NCBI GenBank assembly: GCA_027047745.1
Contig: JALTUB010000118.1
Coordinates: 1 to 6,799, forward strand
DNA: 6,799 nt
Direction of reading: 5' to 3'
Source: Sulfurimonas sp.
Lineage (GTDB): Bacteria > Campylobacterota > Campylobacteria > Campylobacterales > Sulfurimonadaceae
Shown here one piece after another: positions 1 to 6,799 of this stretch. Position numbers and translations under genes: made by a program. Within the stretch, counting starts at the first letter, position 1; every line of letters begins with the position of its first letter. The notes beneath the pieces were generated by a model that was not told the DNA's origin, did no database searches, and saw only the letters and a list, made by a program, of their open reading frames with translations.

Positions 1-1
1 A

Positions 2-985
2 AATGATATTGTAATAAAACCAAAATTCAATATTGATAATATAGTTTTAATTGATAACTATATATATCAATATTCTATAGTAGTAGATTTTAATTTTATT
101 TTTAAATATGAAGAGGGACCATATCCTATTGAAATAACTGTAGTTGGAAAAATAAAAAAAATAAAAATAGAGAAAGAAGATATAGATAATAATAGTTTAA
201 ATAGAATATATAATTATGATATAAAACACTATGATAAATATATTGATGCTTTGGATAAAAAAAGATATATGAGCATTGAAAATGATTTAAAATTAAAAGA
301 TTCTAGTTTTAAAAAAATAACAACAGATACTATGGATATTAATCTTATGATTAAGAATATATTTGGTGTTGAAAATATATTTTCATCTTTTTATTTTCAT
401 CCTAAGGAAATCAAAAATAATCAAAAATATGAGGAAAAATTTTTATTAAAAGATGCTACAAATTTAGCCTATTATTTAAAAACATTAGATTCAGATGTTT
501 TTGAAGATATATCAATGTCATTGATAGGGGAAGTAGATTTAGTTGAATCTATAGAACTCTTAGATGGTGCATTTCCTATTATTATCTTTAAAGAAAATAC
601 AGATGGCTTGATAAATAAAATTAGTCAACATAGAGTTTCTGATGGCACTATCCATTTTTTAAGTATTATGACAGCATTAAAAACAAGTAAATCAAACTGC
701 TTAATGTTTGAAGAACCTGAGAGACATATGCACATGAAAACACTTTCATACATTTTAAATACGATGAGAGAGAGTGATAAACAGATATTTTTTACAACAC
801 ATAGTACAGAAATATTACAACAACTAAAGTTAGATGAGATACTTTTTATGTTTCGTGATTATGATGGAGATACAAAGGGGCAGAGAGCAAAGGATATTGT
901 AAATATTAAAAAAATTATGAAACTTTTTAAAGGCGATTTAGTAGAGATGATACAAACTGGTGTTTTAGGTGAGTATGATGAGTAA
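2..985 (+). CDS. ABC/AAA-type ATPase (AAA_21/AAA_15, OLD-like), 5' end outside the window
   Basis: This is the C-terminal part (327 residues) of a chromosome-partition/OLD-like ATPase. The frame is open from position 2 with no stop, while neighbouring frames are broken. The first in-window start-like codon, TTG 251, has no Shine-Dalgarno, so the gene clearly begins upstream and its Walker A is not visible. Seen here are a degenerate ABC signature (SDGTIHFLSI, codons from 638), a Walker B with the double acid typical of this family (CLMFEEPERHMH, codons from 698), and a switch histidine in FFTTHS (His codon at 800). ATPases of this kind partner with TOPRIM nucleases in Gabija, PARIS (AriA/AriB), RloAB and OLD systems, where they act as sensors that hold or release the effector. 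The next gene overlaps this one and looks like such a partner. The gene is extremely AT-rich (about 17% G+C over the first 240 nt), consistent with horizontal acquisition. The exact subfamily cannot be fixed without the N-terminus. Confidence 0.85.
   Translation, partial: NDIVIKPKFNIDNIVLIDNYIYQYSIVVDFNFIFKYEEGPYPIEITVVGKIKKIKIEKEDIDNNSLNRIYNYDIKHYDKYIDALDKKRYMSIENDLKLKDSSFKKITTDTMDINLMIKNIFGVENIFSSFYFHPKEIKNNQKYEEKFLLKDATNLAYYLKTLDSDVFEDISMSLIGEVDLVESIELLDGAFPIIIFKENTDGLINKISQHRVSDGTIHFLSIMTALKTSKSNCLMFEEPERHMHMKTLSYILNTMRESDKQIFFTTHSTEILQQLKLDEILFMFRDYDGDTKGQRAKDIVNIKKIMKLFKGDLVEMIQTGVLGEYDE
967..972 (+). promoter_or_regulatory. Shine-Dalgarno that decides the TOPRIM gene start
   Basis: AGGTGA lies inside the 3' end of the ATPase gene. 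It leaves a 5-nt spacer to ATG 978, but only 2 nt to ATG 975, and it overlaps GTG 969. It therefore favours ATG 978 as the initiation codon and points to translational coupling with the ATPase. Confidence 0.55.
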
Positions 986-1505
986 AATAGGTTTACTTGT
1001 TGAAGGTGATAGTGATAAACTTTTTTTTGAGAGTTATTTTAAACCTCATTTTATAAGAGACCTAAAAGTGAGAACTTCAGGCACAAAAGGAACTTGTAAA
1101 ATTTTAAATTCGAAAACTGTAGAGTCTCATGTTAAAGCATTAAGACTGCAAAAATGCACAAAAATATTTATACTTATAGATTTAAAAACACAATGCGATA
1201 CTACAACTTATGAGTGTATAAAAAAGTTAAAAGATTGGTATAAGAGTAAAATTAAAATATCAAATGATGAAGATGTGATAGTCTCTGTTGTCTCAAAAGA
1301 CATAGAAGCATGGATGATGTCAGCTTGGGAAAACAGTGACAATAAATCAAAAAGTAATTTGAAAAGAAAGTTTGAATCAGAACTTATAAAGAAAAAATCT
1401 TTAAATGAAAAAGAGATATTTAAAAAATTTAACACTTCTAAAAAGCCTATAAAAAGAGAAAATAATAAATCTTTAGATTATTTTTTTGAAAAACTCGGAC
1501 TTTAA
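978..1505 (+). CDS. Small TOPRIM-like protein (DUF4276-like), likely effector partner of the ATPase
   Basis: This is a 175-residue protein if started at ATG 978; ATG 975 and GTG 969 are in frame and possible. The N-terminus has the TOPRIM signature glutamate (LLVEGDSD, E9). A strand ending in an acidic residue follows (KIFILIDLK, D68), where a canonical TOPRIM would read DxD but this one reads D-L-K. Then comes a motif typical of DUF4276 proteins, SKDIEAW (residues 106-112). The C-terminal 50 residues are Lys/Asn-rich. Related TOPRIM proteins (OLD nucleases, AriB of PARIS, RloB) cleave nucleic acid with a divalent metal under control of an AAA ATPase. That role here is inferred from family and from the 8-nt overlap with the ATPase gene. 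The stop lies 2 nt before the Res-like gene, so all four genes are probably co-transcribed. G+C is about 20% by hand count. The missing second aspartate leaves catalytic activity uncertain. Confidence 0.7.
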   Translation: MSKIGLLVEGDSDKLFFESYFKPHFIRDLKVRTSGTKGTCKILNSKTVESHVKALRLQKCTKIFILIDLKTQCDTTTYECIKKLKDWYKSKIKISNDEDVIVSVVSKDIEAWMMSAWENSDNKSKSNLKRKFESELIKKKSLNEKEIFKKFNTSKKPIKRENNKSLDYFFEKLGL

Positions 1506-1507
1506 TT

Positions 1508-4057
1508 ATGCAGATAAAATACCTCTCTCAACCCCATCAGCAAAAAGCTATAAACGCGACGCTAGACCTTTTTTTAGGACAAGCTAAACTAGAGAGTGAA
1601 TATGATATATTTGATGGTGAGGCAGTCTGTTCTAATGTTTTAACTCTTGATAAAGAGAGTGTTTTACAAAACTTACAAACAATCCAAACAAAAAACAGAG
1701 TTATCATGAGTGATGAGTTGCAAACACTTGATTTTACTATAGAGATGGAGACAGGAACGGGTAAGACTTTTGTTTACATCAAAACTATTTTAGAGATGTA
1801 TGCAAAATATGGATGGAATAAGTTTATAATCATAACGCCATCTATCGCTATACGAGAGGGTGTTTTAAATTCACTTAGAAGTATGCAAGAACATTTTAAA
1901 CAAGAGTTTAATTTTCCTTATGATTATTTTGAGTATGATTCATCGCGTTTGGGTTCGCTTAAACATTTTATAAGAGATGATACTTTAAATATTATGGTTA
2001 TGACCATAGATAGTTTTAAAAGAGCAGGAACTGTGCTTAATATGCCACGAGAAGGTTTTGTAGGAACACCAAAAGAGTCTTTGCAAAAAACAAATCCTAT
2101 CCTTATCCTTGATGAACCACAAAATATGGAGAGTGAACTTAGTAAAACTTCCATATCTGAACTTAATCCTCTTTTTACTCTGCGTTATTCTGCTACACAT
2201 AAAAACTACTACAATCTTTTATACTCATTGAGTCCAAAAGAAGCATTAGAAAGTGGACTCGTGAAGCAAATAGATGTTTTAGCACTTAGTGAGAATGAAA
2301 CTATAAATGATGTTTATATAAATGTTCTCAAAATTGAGATAGATAAAAAGTCAAAAAGACCAGTAGCTTCTTTGGAGTTAATAGTAAATAACAAAGATGA
2401 ATTTGTAAAAAAGATACTGAAAATCAAAGGTAATGATAGTCTCAAAGATAAAACTAAAAATCCTATTTACACAGGTTTTATAGTGGATGAGATAAACTTT
2501 AAAGAGCTTTTTATACAGTTTGAAAATGCTTTAAAACTAGAACTTCATGTTGTAAATGGAAAAGTAAAACGCCAAATCCAACAAGAGCAGATAAGTGAAG
2601 CTATTAAACTGCATATGCAGAAGTTTGAGGAGTTAAAGAAAAAGAACATAAAGGTACTAAGTCTATTTTTTATAGATAAAGTTTCAAATTTTTTAAAAGA
2701 AGAAGATGGCTGGATAGAGAAGTTCTTTTGTTCTGAATTTGATAGATATAAAAAAGATTATCTTAGTTTTAAAAATGTAAATGCCAAAGATATTTATGCT
2801 TCATATTTTGCAAAACGAAAAAGTGGTTTTGTGGATGAGTTAAAAAGTAATGAGAGCGATAGAAAACTTGCTAAAAAGACTTATGATTTAATCATGAAAG
2901 AGAAAGAAAAGCTACTTAGTTTTGATGAAGATGTGAGTTTTATATTTTCACATAGTGCTTTAAAAGAGGGTTGGGATAATCCAAATGTATTTTTTATAAC
3001 AACGCTAAATGATACAAAGTCAGAGATGAAAAAACGCCAGATTTTAGGTCGTGGTGTGCGACTAGCAGTAAACGCAAAGGGCGAACGCATACAAGATAAA
3101 AGTATAAATAGACTTACAGTAATAGCAAATGAGAGTTTTGATGAGTTCGCTAGAAGTCTGCAACTAGAGTATGATATAAGTGGTGTCTCAAATGCTCTAA
3201 AACCAAATAACTTTAAAAAAAGAAAAACAGCAAAAATTCGCCAAGAGTTAGTAGAATTAAAAGAGTTTCAGGAACTTTGGAAAAGGTTAAAACAGAAGAC
3301 TATATATGAGATTAGTTTAAATTCTTTACAGTATAAAGAGGATGTTATTGCTAAACTTCATACTATTGAAGTGAGAGAGAAAAAAATCTTAAAACAGTTT
3401 GGTAGTTTAACGAATGAGTTAGATGCTTATGTAGAAGATGAAAAACATATAAAAATAGAGTATGAAGAAGAATTACCAGACATCGTAAATATTTTACAAG
3501 AGAAAATAGGAATCTCTCGTAAAACTATAATAGAGATATTTGAAGAGTTTGGATATAGTAGATTTACCAAAGAATTTGTAAAAAATAGTGATGCTTATGT
3601 TAAAGAAGCACTTATCGCTTTTGAAGATGTAATGTATGATATATTAAGCAGAGATGGACTTGTTTATAAAAAGGTTGATGATTATTATGAGTTTAGTAAT
3701 GTTTTTGTAGATACAATAGAAGGGTATGATTTAGAAGATACTCAAAGAGGACTTTATAGTGCTGAGCAGTGGGATTCCGATATAGAGAAAAAGTTCATAA
3801 ATTGTGCAGATAGAGATTTTAAATTTTTTACAAAACTTCCAAATAAGTTTAAAATAAAAACACCACTTGGAACTTACAATCCTGACTTTGCTGTTATAAA
3901 ACTGGATGAGAGTGAAGGTTTTATCATCGAGACAAAAGGTTCTAAAAATGAGAGAGATTTAAGAGGTCGTGAAAAATGGCAGATAGCGTATGCTAAAAAA
4001 CATTTTGAGACTTTGGATATAAAATATAAGAAAAAAACAGACTGCAAGGAGGTTTAG
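1508..4057 (+). CDS. Type III restriction enzyme Res-like helicase-endonuclease (no Mod partner in view)
   Basis: This is an SF2 helicase with a C-terminal nuclease, 849 residues against roughly 900-1000 for classical type III Res subunits. In order it shows a Q-motif-like SQPHQQKAI (residues 7-15), Walker A ETGTGKT (81-87), motif Ia FIIITPSIAIREGV (106-119), DEPQ box (202-205), motif III SAT (228-230), KEGWDNPNVF (486-495, motif V region) and QILGRGVRL (511-519, motif VI with the arginine finger). At the C-terminus, PD (792-793) followed by ETK (808-810) is the PD-(D/E)XK nuclease core after GTYN. All catalytic motifs look intact. In type III R-M, Res translocates or diffuses on DNA with a Mod dimer and cuts beside the recognition site. 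Here the gene just upstream is TOPRIM, not mod, so it is either orphaned, served by a mod outside the window, or part of a different system. The start follows the stop of the previous gene by 2 nt with only a weak ribosome site, suggesting coupling. Confidence 0.9.
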   Translation: MQIKYLSQPHQQKAINATLDLFLGQAKLESEYDIFDGEAVCSNVLTLDKESVLQNLQTIQTKNRVIMSDELQTLDFTIEMETGTGKTFVYIKTILEMYAKYGWNKFIIITPSIAIREGVLNSLRSMQEHFKQEFNFPYDYFEYDSSRLGSLKHFIRDDTLNIMVMTIDSFKRAGTVLNMPREGFVGTPKESLQKTNPILILDEPQNMESELSKTSISELNPLFTLRYSATHKNYYNLLYSLSPKEALESGLVKQIDVLALSENETINDVYINVLKIEIDKKSKRPVASLELIVNNKDEFVKKILKIKGNDSLKDKTKNPIYTGFIVDEINFKELFIQFENALKLELHVVNGKVKRQIQQEQISEAIKLHMQKFEELKKKNIKVLSLFFIDKVSNFLKEEDGWIEKFFCSEFDRYKKDYLSFKNVNAKDIYASYFAKRKSGFVDELKSNESDRKLAKKTYDLIMKEKEKLLSFDEDVSFIFSHSALKEGWDNPNVFFITTLNDTKSEMKKRQILGRGVRLAVNAKGERIQDKSINRLTVIANESFDEFARSLQLEYDISGVSNALKPNNFKKRKTAKIRQELVELKEFQELWKRLKQKTIYEISLNSLQYKEDVIAKLHTIEVREKKILKQFGSLTNELDAYVEDEKHIKIEYEEELPDIVNILQEKIGISRKTIIEIFEEFGYSRFTKEFVKNSDAYVKEALIAFEDVMYDILSRDGLVYKKVDDYYEFSNVFVDTIEGYDLEDTQRGLYSAEQWDSDIEKKFINCADRDFKFFTKLPNKFKIKTPLGTYNPDFAVIKLDESEGFIIETKGSKNERDLRGREKWQIAYAKKHFETLDIKYKKKTDCKEV
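4046..4052 (+). promoter_or_regulatory. Strong Shine-Dalgarno for the zinc-finger gene
   Basis: AAGGAGG sits inside the last codons of the Res-like gene, 5 nt before ATG 4058, which directly follows the Res stop codon. It is the best ribosome site in the window. It suggests the zinc-finger protein is made at a level at least equal to Res. Confidence 0.75.
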
Positions 4058-5401
4058 ATGAGAGATTATAGTATAGAGTTACAAGGTATAAAAGAGTTTT
4101 TTAAAAAGAGTGGTGTTGGTTTAAATAGTGCGCAAGAATTGCTGTATATGTTGTTAGGTATTCTAAACGAAGATGGAACTGATTTTACAGATAATTTAGT
4201 AAAAAGAGTTGGTCATATTAACGGAGATATTGATGCATTTATAGAGGAATATACGATCGAAGTTGGTACAATTATGCAGTATATTTTGCAAGACTTAGGC
4301 AACTCTATGAATGATGAGATTGATAAGAATGAGCTTTTAGAGAGTATGGGAAAAGAAATAAGTGTTTTTTTAACTCTTGAAAAAAAGGCTTTTTTAAAAG
4401 AGATAGTGACGCTTTACCAAAAAGAGTTTGCTAAACTTATTAAAAGTAAATACTATAAAGATATGGCAAAAAATATGCTCGATATGATGGAATCAAATAG
4501 TCAACTTGTAGGATTAGAGATAAAAAAAATAGAGACAATGGATGAAAAAAACCTCACTATTGTTGTTAGTTTACTTTTACAAGATATATTTAACTGTATG
4601 TCTATTTTTCATATGCAAGCTATGCTAGATGGAGAGATTCCTGAGGTTTTTTCTCAAGAAGAGTATGAAGAGGATGGGTTTGATATAAGAGAAAAACTAA
4701 GCGAAGTAGTAGAACAGTCCCAAGATATGATTTTTAATGAAGATGAGTTTTACTTTAGTACAGATGATAAACCAATCTGTACAGTATGTAAAAAACATTT
4801 CTCTACAAGTGGATTGCAAAGACATGTTGGAACTTGTATTAAGAAAAATATAGCAGATGAGAATGTGACAACGACTCTCTATCAGTTTAAAATATATGAT
4901 AAATATATGCCTGACTTTTTTCTTCATGTTTTGGTATCAAAAAAAGCAAAACTATTTCATTTAGATAGATTTTTAAGAGAAATATGGTTAGAGTGTTGTG
5001 GGCATATGAGTGGTTTTCGTGCCAATAGAGAAGAGATTGATATGGGTGAACCTATAGAGGTCTTAAGTGAGTATAAAAAAGTTGATTATACTTATGATTA
5101 TGGTTCATCAACTGACTTGGTAATTGAGTTTAAAAAAGAGTATAAAGGTAAGCAGGATTACTACATAAAACTTTTAGCGAGAAACTCTGAGTTTAAAGAA
5201 AAATGTCATAGGTGTCATAAAAAATCAGCAAAGTTTATATGTACAGAGTGTGTGCATAACAGAGAGGCTCTTTTTTGTAAATCATGTGTAAAAAAACATA
5301 CAAAAGAGTATCATGATGGTGAAGAATATATGATTTCAAACTTTGTAAACTCTCCTAGAACTGGTGTCTGTGCATATGGTGCAATCGAAGAAGAAATTTA
5401 A
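4058..5401 (+). CDS. Multi-zinc-finger protein: helical N-terminus + C2HC finger + pRiA4b ORF-3-like domain + B-box-like C-terminus
   Basis: This is a 447-residue protein with no assigned function. Residues 1 to about 235 look helical and acidic, and I recognise no family there. A C2HC finger follows (C241, C244, H256, C260; spacing C-x2-C-x11-H-x3-C). Residues about 274-360 resemble the plasmid pRiA4b ORF-3 / IS1096 TnpR-like fold: a YQFKI strand, then LDRFLREIWLECCGHMSGF (302-320), then YDYGSSTDL (346-354). This matches a widespread bacterial hypothetical family whose hallmark is LDxFLRxIWLECCGHxSxF plus YDFGSTTEL. It ends in C383, C386, C395, C398, C407, C410, H414, H419, a cross-brace zinc pattern, and then the family tail VNSPRTGVC. 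The ATG touches the Res stop codon, so the two proteins are probably made in step and may act together. A DNA- or protein-binding adaptor or specificity role is an inference. No catalytic motif is evident. Confidence 0.75.
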   Translation: MRDYSIELQGIKEFFKKSGVGLNSAQELLYMLLGILNEDGTDFTDNLVKRVGHINGDIDAFIEEYTIEVGTIMQYILQDLGNSMNDEIDKNELLESMGKEISVFLTLEKKAFLKEIVTLYQKEFAKLIKSKYYKDMAKNMLDMMESNSQLVGLEIKKIETMDEKNLTIVVSLLLQDIFNCMSIFHMQAMLDGEIPEVFSQEEYEEDGFDIREKLSEVVEQSQDMIFNEDEFYFSTDDKPICTVCKKHFSTSGLQRHVGTCIKKNIADENVTTTLYQFKIYDKYMPDFFLHVLVSKKAKLFHLDRFLREIWLECCGHMSGFRANREEIDMGEPIEVLSEYKKVDYTYDYGSSTDLVIEFKKEYKGKQDYYIKLLARNSEFKEKCHRCHKKSAKFICTECVHNREALFCKSCVKKHTKEYHDGEEYMISNFVNSPRTGVCAYGAIEEEI

Positions 5402-5404
5402 GAT

Positions 5405-5410
5405 AGAGGA
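5405..5410 (+). promoter_or_regulatory. Shine-Dalgarno for argD
   Basis: AGAGGA lies 9 nt before ATG 5420, within the only intergenic gap of any size in the window (18 nt). No room exists there for a promoter or terminator, so argD is read either from the upstream cluster or from a promoter buried inside the zinc-finger gene. Confidence 0.55.
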
Positions 5411-5419
5411 AAATTATAA

Positions 5420-6601
5420 ATGACTATAAAAGAGCTTGACAAAAAATATGTGTTACCCACTTATGGGCGTAGTGATATTGAGTTTGTGAGTGCTAACAAT
5501 GCAACACTTAGAGATAGTGATGGTAAAAAATATATAGATTTTACATCTGGTATAGGTGTTGTGAGTGTTGGACATGCAAATGAGAGAGTAAACAGAGCTA
5601 TATGTGAACAAATCTCAAATATTACTCATATCTCAAATCTTTACTATATAGCTCCACAAGCAAAAGCGGCTCAAAAAGTTGTAGAGGCTAGTGGATATGA
5701 TATGCAGTGCTTTTTTGGAAACAGTGGTGCTGAAGCTAATGAGGGTGCTATTAAGATAGTTAGAAAACATGGTGAGAGAGATGGAGAGATAAAACGATAT
5801 AAAATCATAACTCTGCAACACTCTTTTCATGGTCGTACTATCACAACCGTAAAAGCAACAGGACAGGAGTCAATGCATAACTATTTTGGTCCATTTCCTG
5901 ATGGTTTTGTGTATGCTGATGGGATAGATGAGGTAGAATCTCTGCTTGATGACCATACAGCTGGTGTTATGATAGAACTTATACAAGGCGAGGGTGGAGT
6001 AGAACCTCAAGATAAGGCAAAAGTACAAGCTTTAGAAAAACTTTTAAAAGAGAAAAAAATCCCACTAATAGTTGATGAAGTTCAAACAGGTGCATATAGA
6101 ACTGGTGAGTTTACAGCTTCACAACTATATGGTATTAGTCCCGAAATCATCACTTTAGCAAAAGGTGTTGGTGGTGGTGTTCCTGTTGGAATCGTCATGA
6201 CTACTTTGAAAAATGTTCTAAGTGCTGGTGATCATGGTTCTACTTTTGGTGGAAACTATCTAAGCTCAAGTGCAGTTTGTGAAGTTGTTGATATTTTAGA
6301 AGAGAAAAAGAAAAGTGGTGAACTAGAGAAAACCTCTCTTTACTTTAACCAAGCACTAGAGGCTTTTTATAAAAAACACAAAGATATATTTACGCAAAAA
6401 GTTGGCATCGGCATGATGTGTGGACTGCGTGTCAAAGATGCTGATACACTTACAAAGATCATAAACAGTGCAAGAGAAAATGGTGTTATGGTTTTAAAAG
6501 CTGGACGAAATACTCTGCGATTTTTACCACCACTTACTATAACTAAAGAGGAAATTGATGAAGGTTTTAAAGCTCTCACTATCACTATGTCTAGTTTATA
6601 A
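5420..6601 (+). CDS. argD: Acetylornithine aminotransferase (class III PLP-dependent)
   Basis: This cytoplasmic enzyme of arginine biosynthesis converts N-acetylglutamate semialdehyde and glutamate to N-acetylornithine and 2-oxoglutarate; many bacterial ArgD proteins also serve lysine biosynthesis. The 393-residue length is normal for ArgD. Visible motifs are FTSGIGVVSVGH (41-52), the phosphate-binding GNSGAEANEGA (100-110), FHGRT (136-140), the cofactor aspartate in VDEVQTG (D219), the Schiff-base lysine in TLAKGVGGG (K248), STFGGN (274-279) and the substrate arginine in LRFLPPL (R367). The usual TGxGRTG reads TGAYRTG here, a mild variant near the active site. RocD- or GabT-type activity is less likely given length and motifs but cannot be excluded by sequence alone. 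It lies 18 nt after the zinc-finger gene, and its own 3' end overlaps the next gene. Its G+C (about 40% in sampled lines) is clearly higher than that of the ATPase and TOPRIM genes, as expected of resident core DNA. Confidence 0.92.
   Translation: MTIKELDKKYVLPTYGRSDIEFVSANNATLRDSDGKKYIDFTSGIGVVSVGHANERVNRAICEQISNITHISNLYYIAPQAKAAQKVVEASGYDMQCFFGNSGAEANEGAIKIVRKHGERDGEIKRYKIITLQHSFHGRTITTVKATGQESMHNYFGPFPDGFVYADGIDEVESLLDDHTAGVMIELIQGEGGVEPQDKAKVQALEKLLKEKKIPLIVDEVQTGAYRTGEFTASQLYGISPEIITLAKGVGGGVPVGIVMTTLKNVLSAGDHGSTFGGNYLSSSAVCEVVDILEEKKKSGELEKTSLYFNQALEAFYKKHKDIFTQKVGIGMMCGLRVKDADTLTKIINSARENGVMVLKAGRNTLRFLPPLTITKEEIDEGFKALTITMSSL
6548..6552 (+). promoter_or_regulatory. Shine-Dalgarno of the overlapping downstream gene
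   Basis: GAGGA lies within the argD coding region, 5 nt before ATG 6558. It supports a real start inside the argD 3' end rather than a later one. Confidence 0.6.
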
Positions 6602-6799
6602 CTTATCTCTATTTGCCAATGAGAAAGATTCTAACTTAGATAAATTTATCTCAGATAACAAACAGAAGCAATTTAACTATGATTATGAAAAAAATGAAGC
6701 CGATAGTTCAAAGCTTCGTGACTCTTGGATAGCACCTATACAGCTTGATTATAGCTACTCTAAAAGTAAGCCATACACACGCCAACAAACAAATCAAAA
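6558..6799 (+). CDS. Secreted/outer-membrane protein, probably TolC family; 3' end outside the window
   Basis: The first 80 codons of a gene starting inside argD (44-nt overlap, different frame) run open to the window edge. The N-terminus is a clear Sec signal peptide: basic MKVLK, a hydrophobic core at residues 6-19, and probable cleavage after SLFA (residue 20) before NEKDSN. The cysteine at residue 11 does not form a lipobox, so it is not a lipoprotein. The mature start (DKFISDNKQKQ, then SWIAPIQLDYSYSKS) resembles the beginning of TolC-type outer-membrane efflux proteins of Campylobacterota, which form trimeric channels for drug or secretion pumps. That family call rests on memory of similar N-termini and needs the missing remainder. 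The Shine-Dalgarno GAGGA and the overlap suggest translational coupling with argD. The gene is too short in this window to judge integrity. Confidence 0.65.
   Translation, partial: MKVLKLSLSLCLVYNLSLFANEKDSNLDKFISDNKQKQFNYDYEKNEADSSKLRDSWIAPIQLDYSYSKSKPYTRQQTNQ

Noticed and set aside
251..253. TTG as the start of the ATPase gene
   Set aside because: The same frame is open for 83 codons upstream to the window edge, there is no Shine-Dalgarno, and a Walker A would be missing; the gene begins outside the window.
1021..1028. T8 tract near the start of the TOPRIM gene as a phase-variation switch
   Set aside because: Runs of 7-8 A or T are common in DNA this AT-rich; phase-variable tracts in this group are usually longer and G/C. 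The frame is intact.
1208..1435. Minus-strand open frame opposite the TOPRIM gene
   Set aside because: Phe/Ser-rich low-complexity translation, lies wholly inside a better-supported gene, no ribosome site; a shadow.
4697..4927. Minus-strand open frame opposite the zinc-finger gene
   Set aside because: It is antisense to the conserved C2HC finger region and shows no recognisable motif; a shadow frame.
6588..6590. Cys11 of the last gene as a lipoprotein cysteine
   Set aside because: It sits too early in the signal peptide and is preceded by L-S-L rather than a small residue at -1; a standard cleavage after residue 20 fits better.

Overview
The window is almost entirely protein-coding on the + strand, with six genes end to end. 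The AT-rich composition, the leaner argD gene and the gene order suggest a Campylobacterota (Sulfurimonas/Arcobacter-like) chromosome. That placement is an inference from style; no rRNA or marker gene here settles it.

Positions 2-985 hold the 3' part of an ABC/AAA-type ATPase whose Walker A lies outside the window. It overlaps (by 8 nt with the preferred start at 978) a short TOPRIM-like protein (978-1505, DUF4276-like). Such ATPase+TOPRIM pairs belong to the broad OLD/Gabija/PARIS/RloAB world of anti-phage modules. Two bases later begins an 849-residue type III restriction (Res)-like helicase-nuclease (1508-4057). It has intact helicase motifs and a C-terminal PD-ExK nuclease, but no Mod methyltransferase is visible. 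Abutting it with zero spacing, and with a textbook Shine-Dalgarno, is a 447-residue multi-zinc-finger protein (4058-5401). It carries a novel-looking helical N-terminus, a C2HC finger, a domain resembling plasmid pRiA4b ORF-3 (IS1096 TnpR-like), and a B-box-like cross-brace of Cys/His at the C-terminus.

Only 18 nt after this cluster comes a housekeeping gene, argD (acetylornithine aminotransferase, 5420-6601). The last 44 nt of argD overlap the start of a secreted protein (6558 to the window end), probably a TolC-family outer-membrane protein.

The four upstream genes look like one co-transcribed, probably defensive cassette placed directly in front of an arginine-biosynthesis gene. Base composition is a mosaic. 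By hand count the first 240 nt are about 17% G+C, the TOPRIM gene about 20%, the Res gene starts near 43% and then varies, and argD is around 40%. The sharpest break is at the TOPRIM/Res junction. The ATPase-TOPRIM pair may therefore have joined the Res-zinc-finger pair separately. No tRNA, rRNA, CRISPR, IS element or convincing terminator was seen, and there is no gene-free stretch longer than 18 nt.
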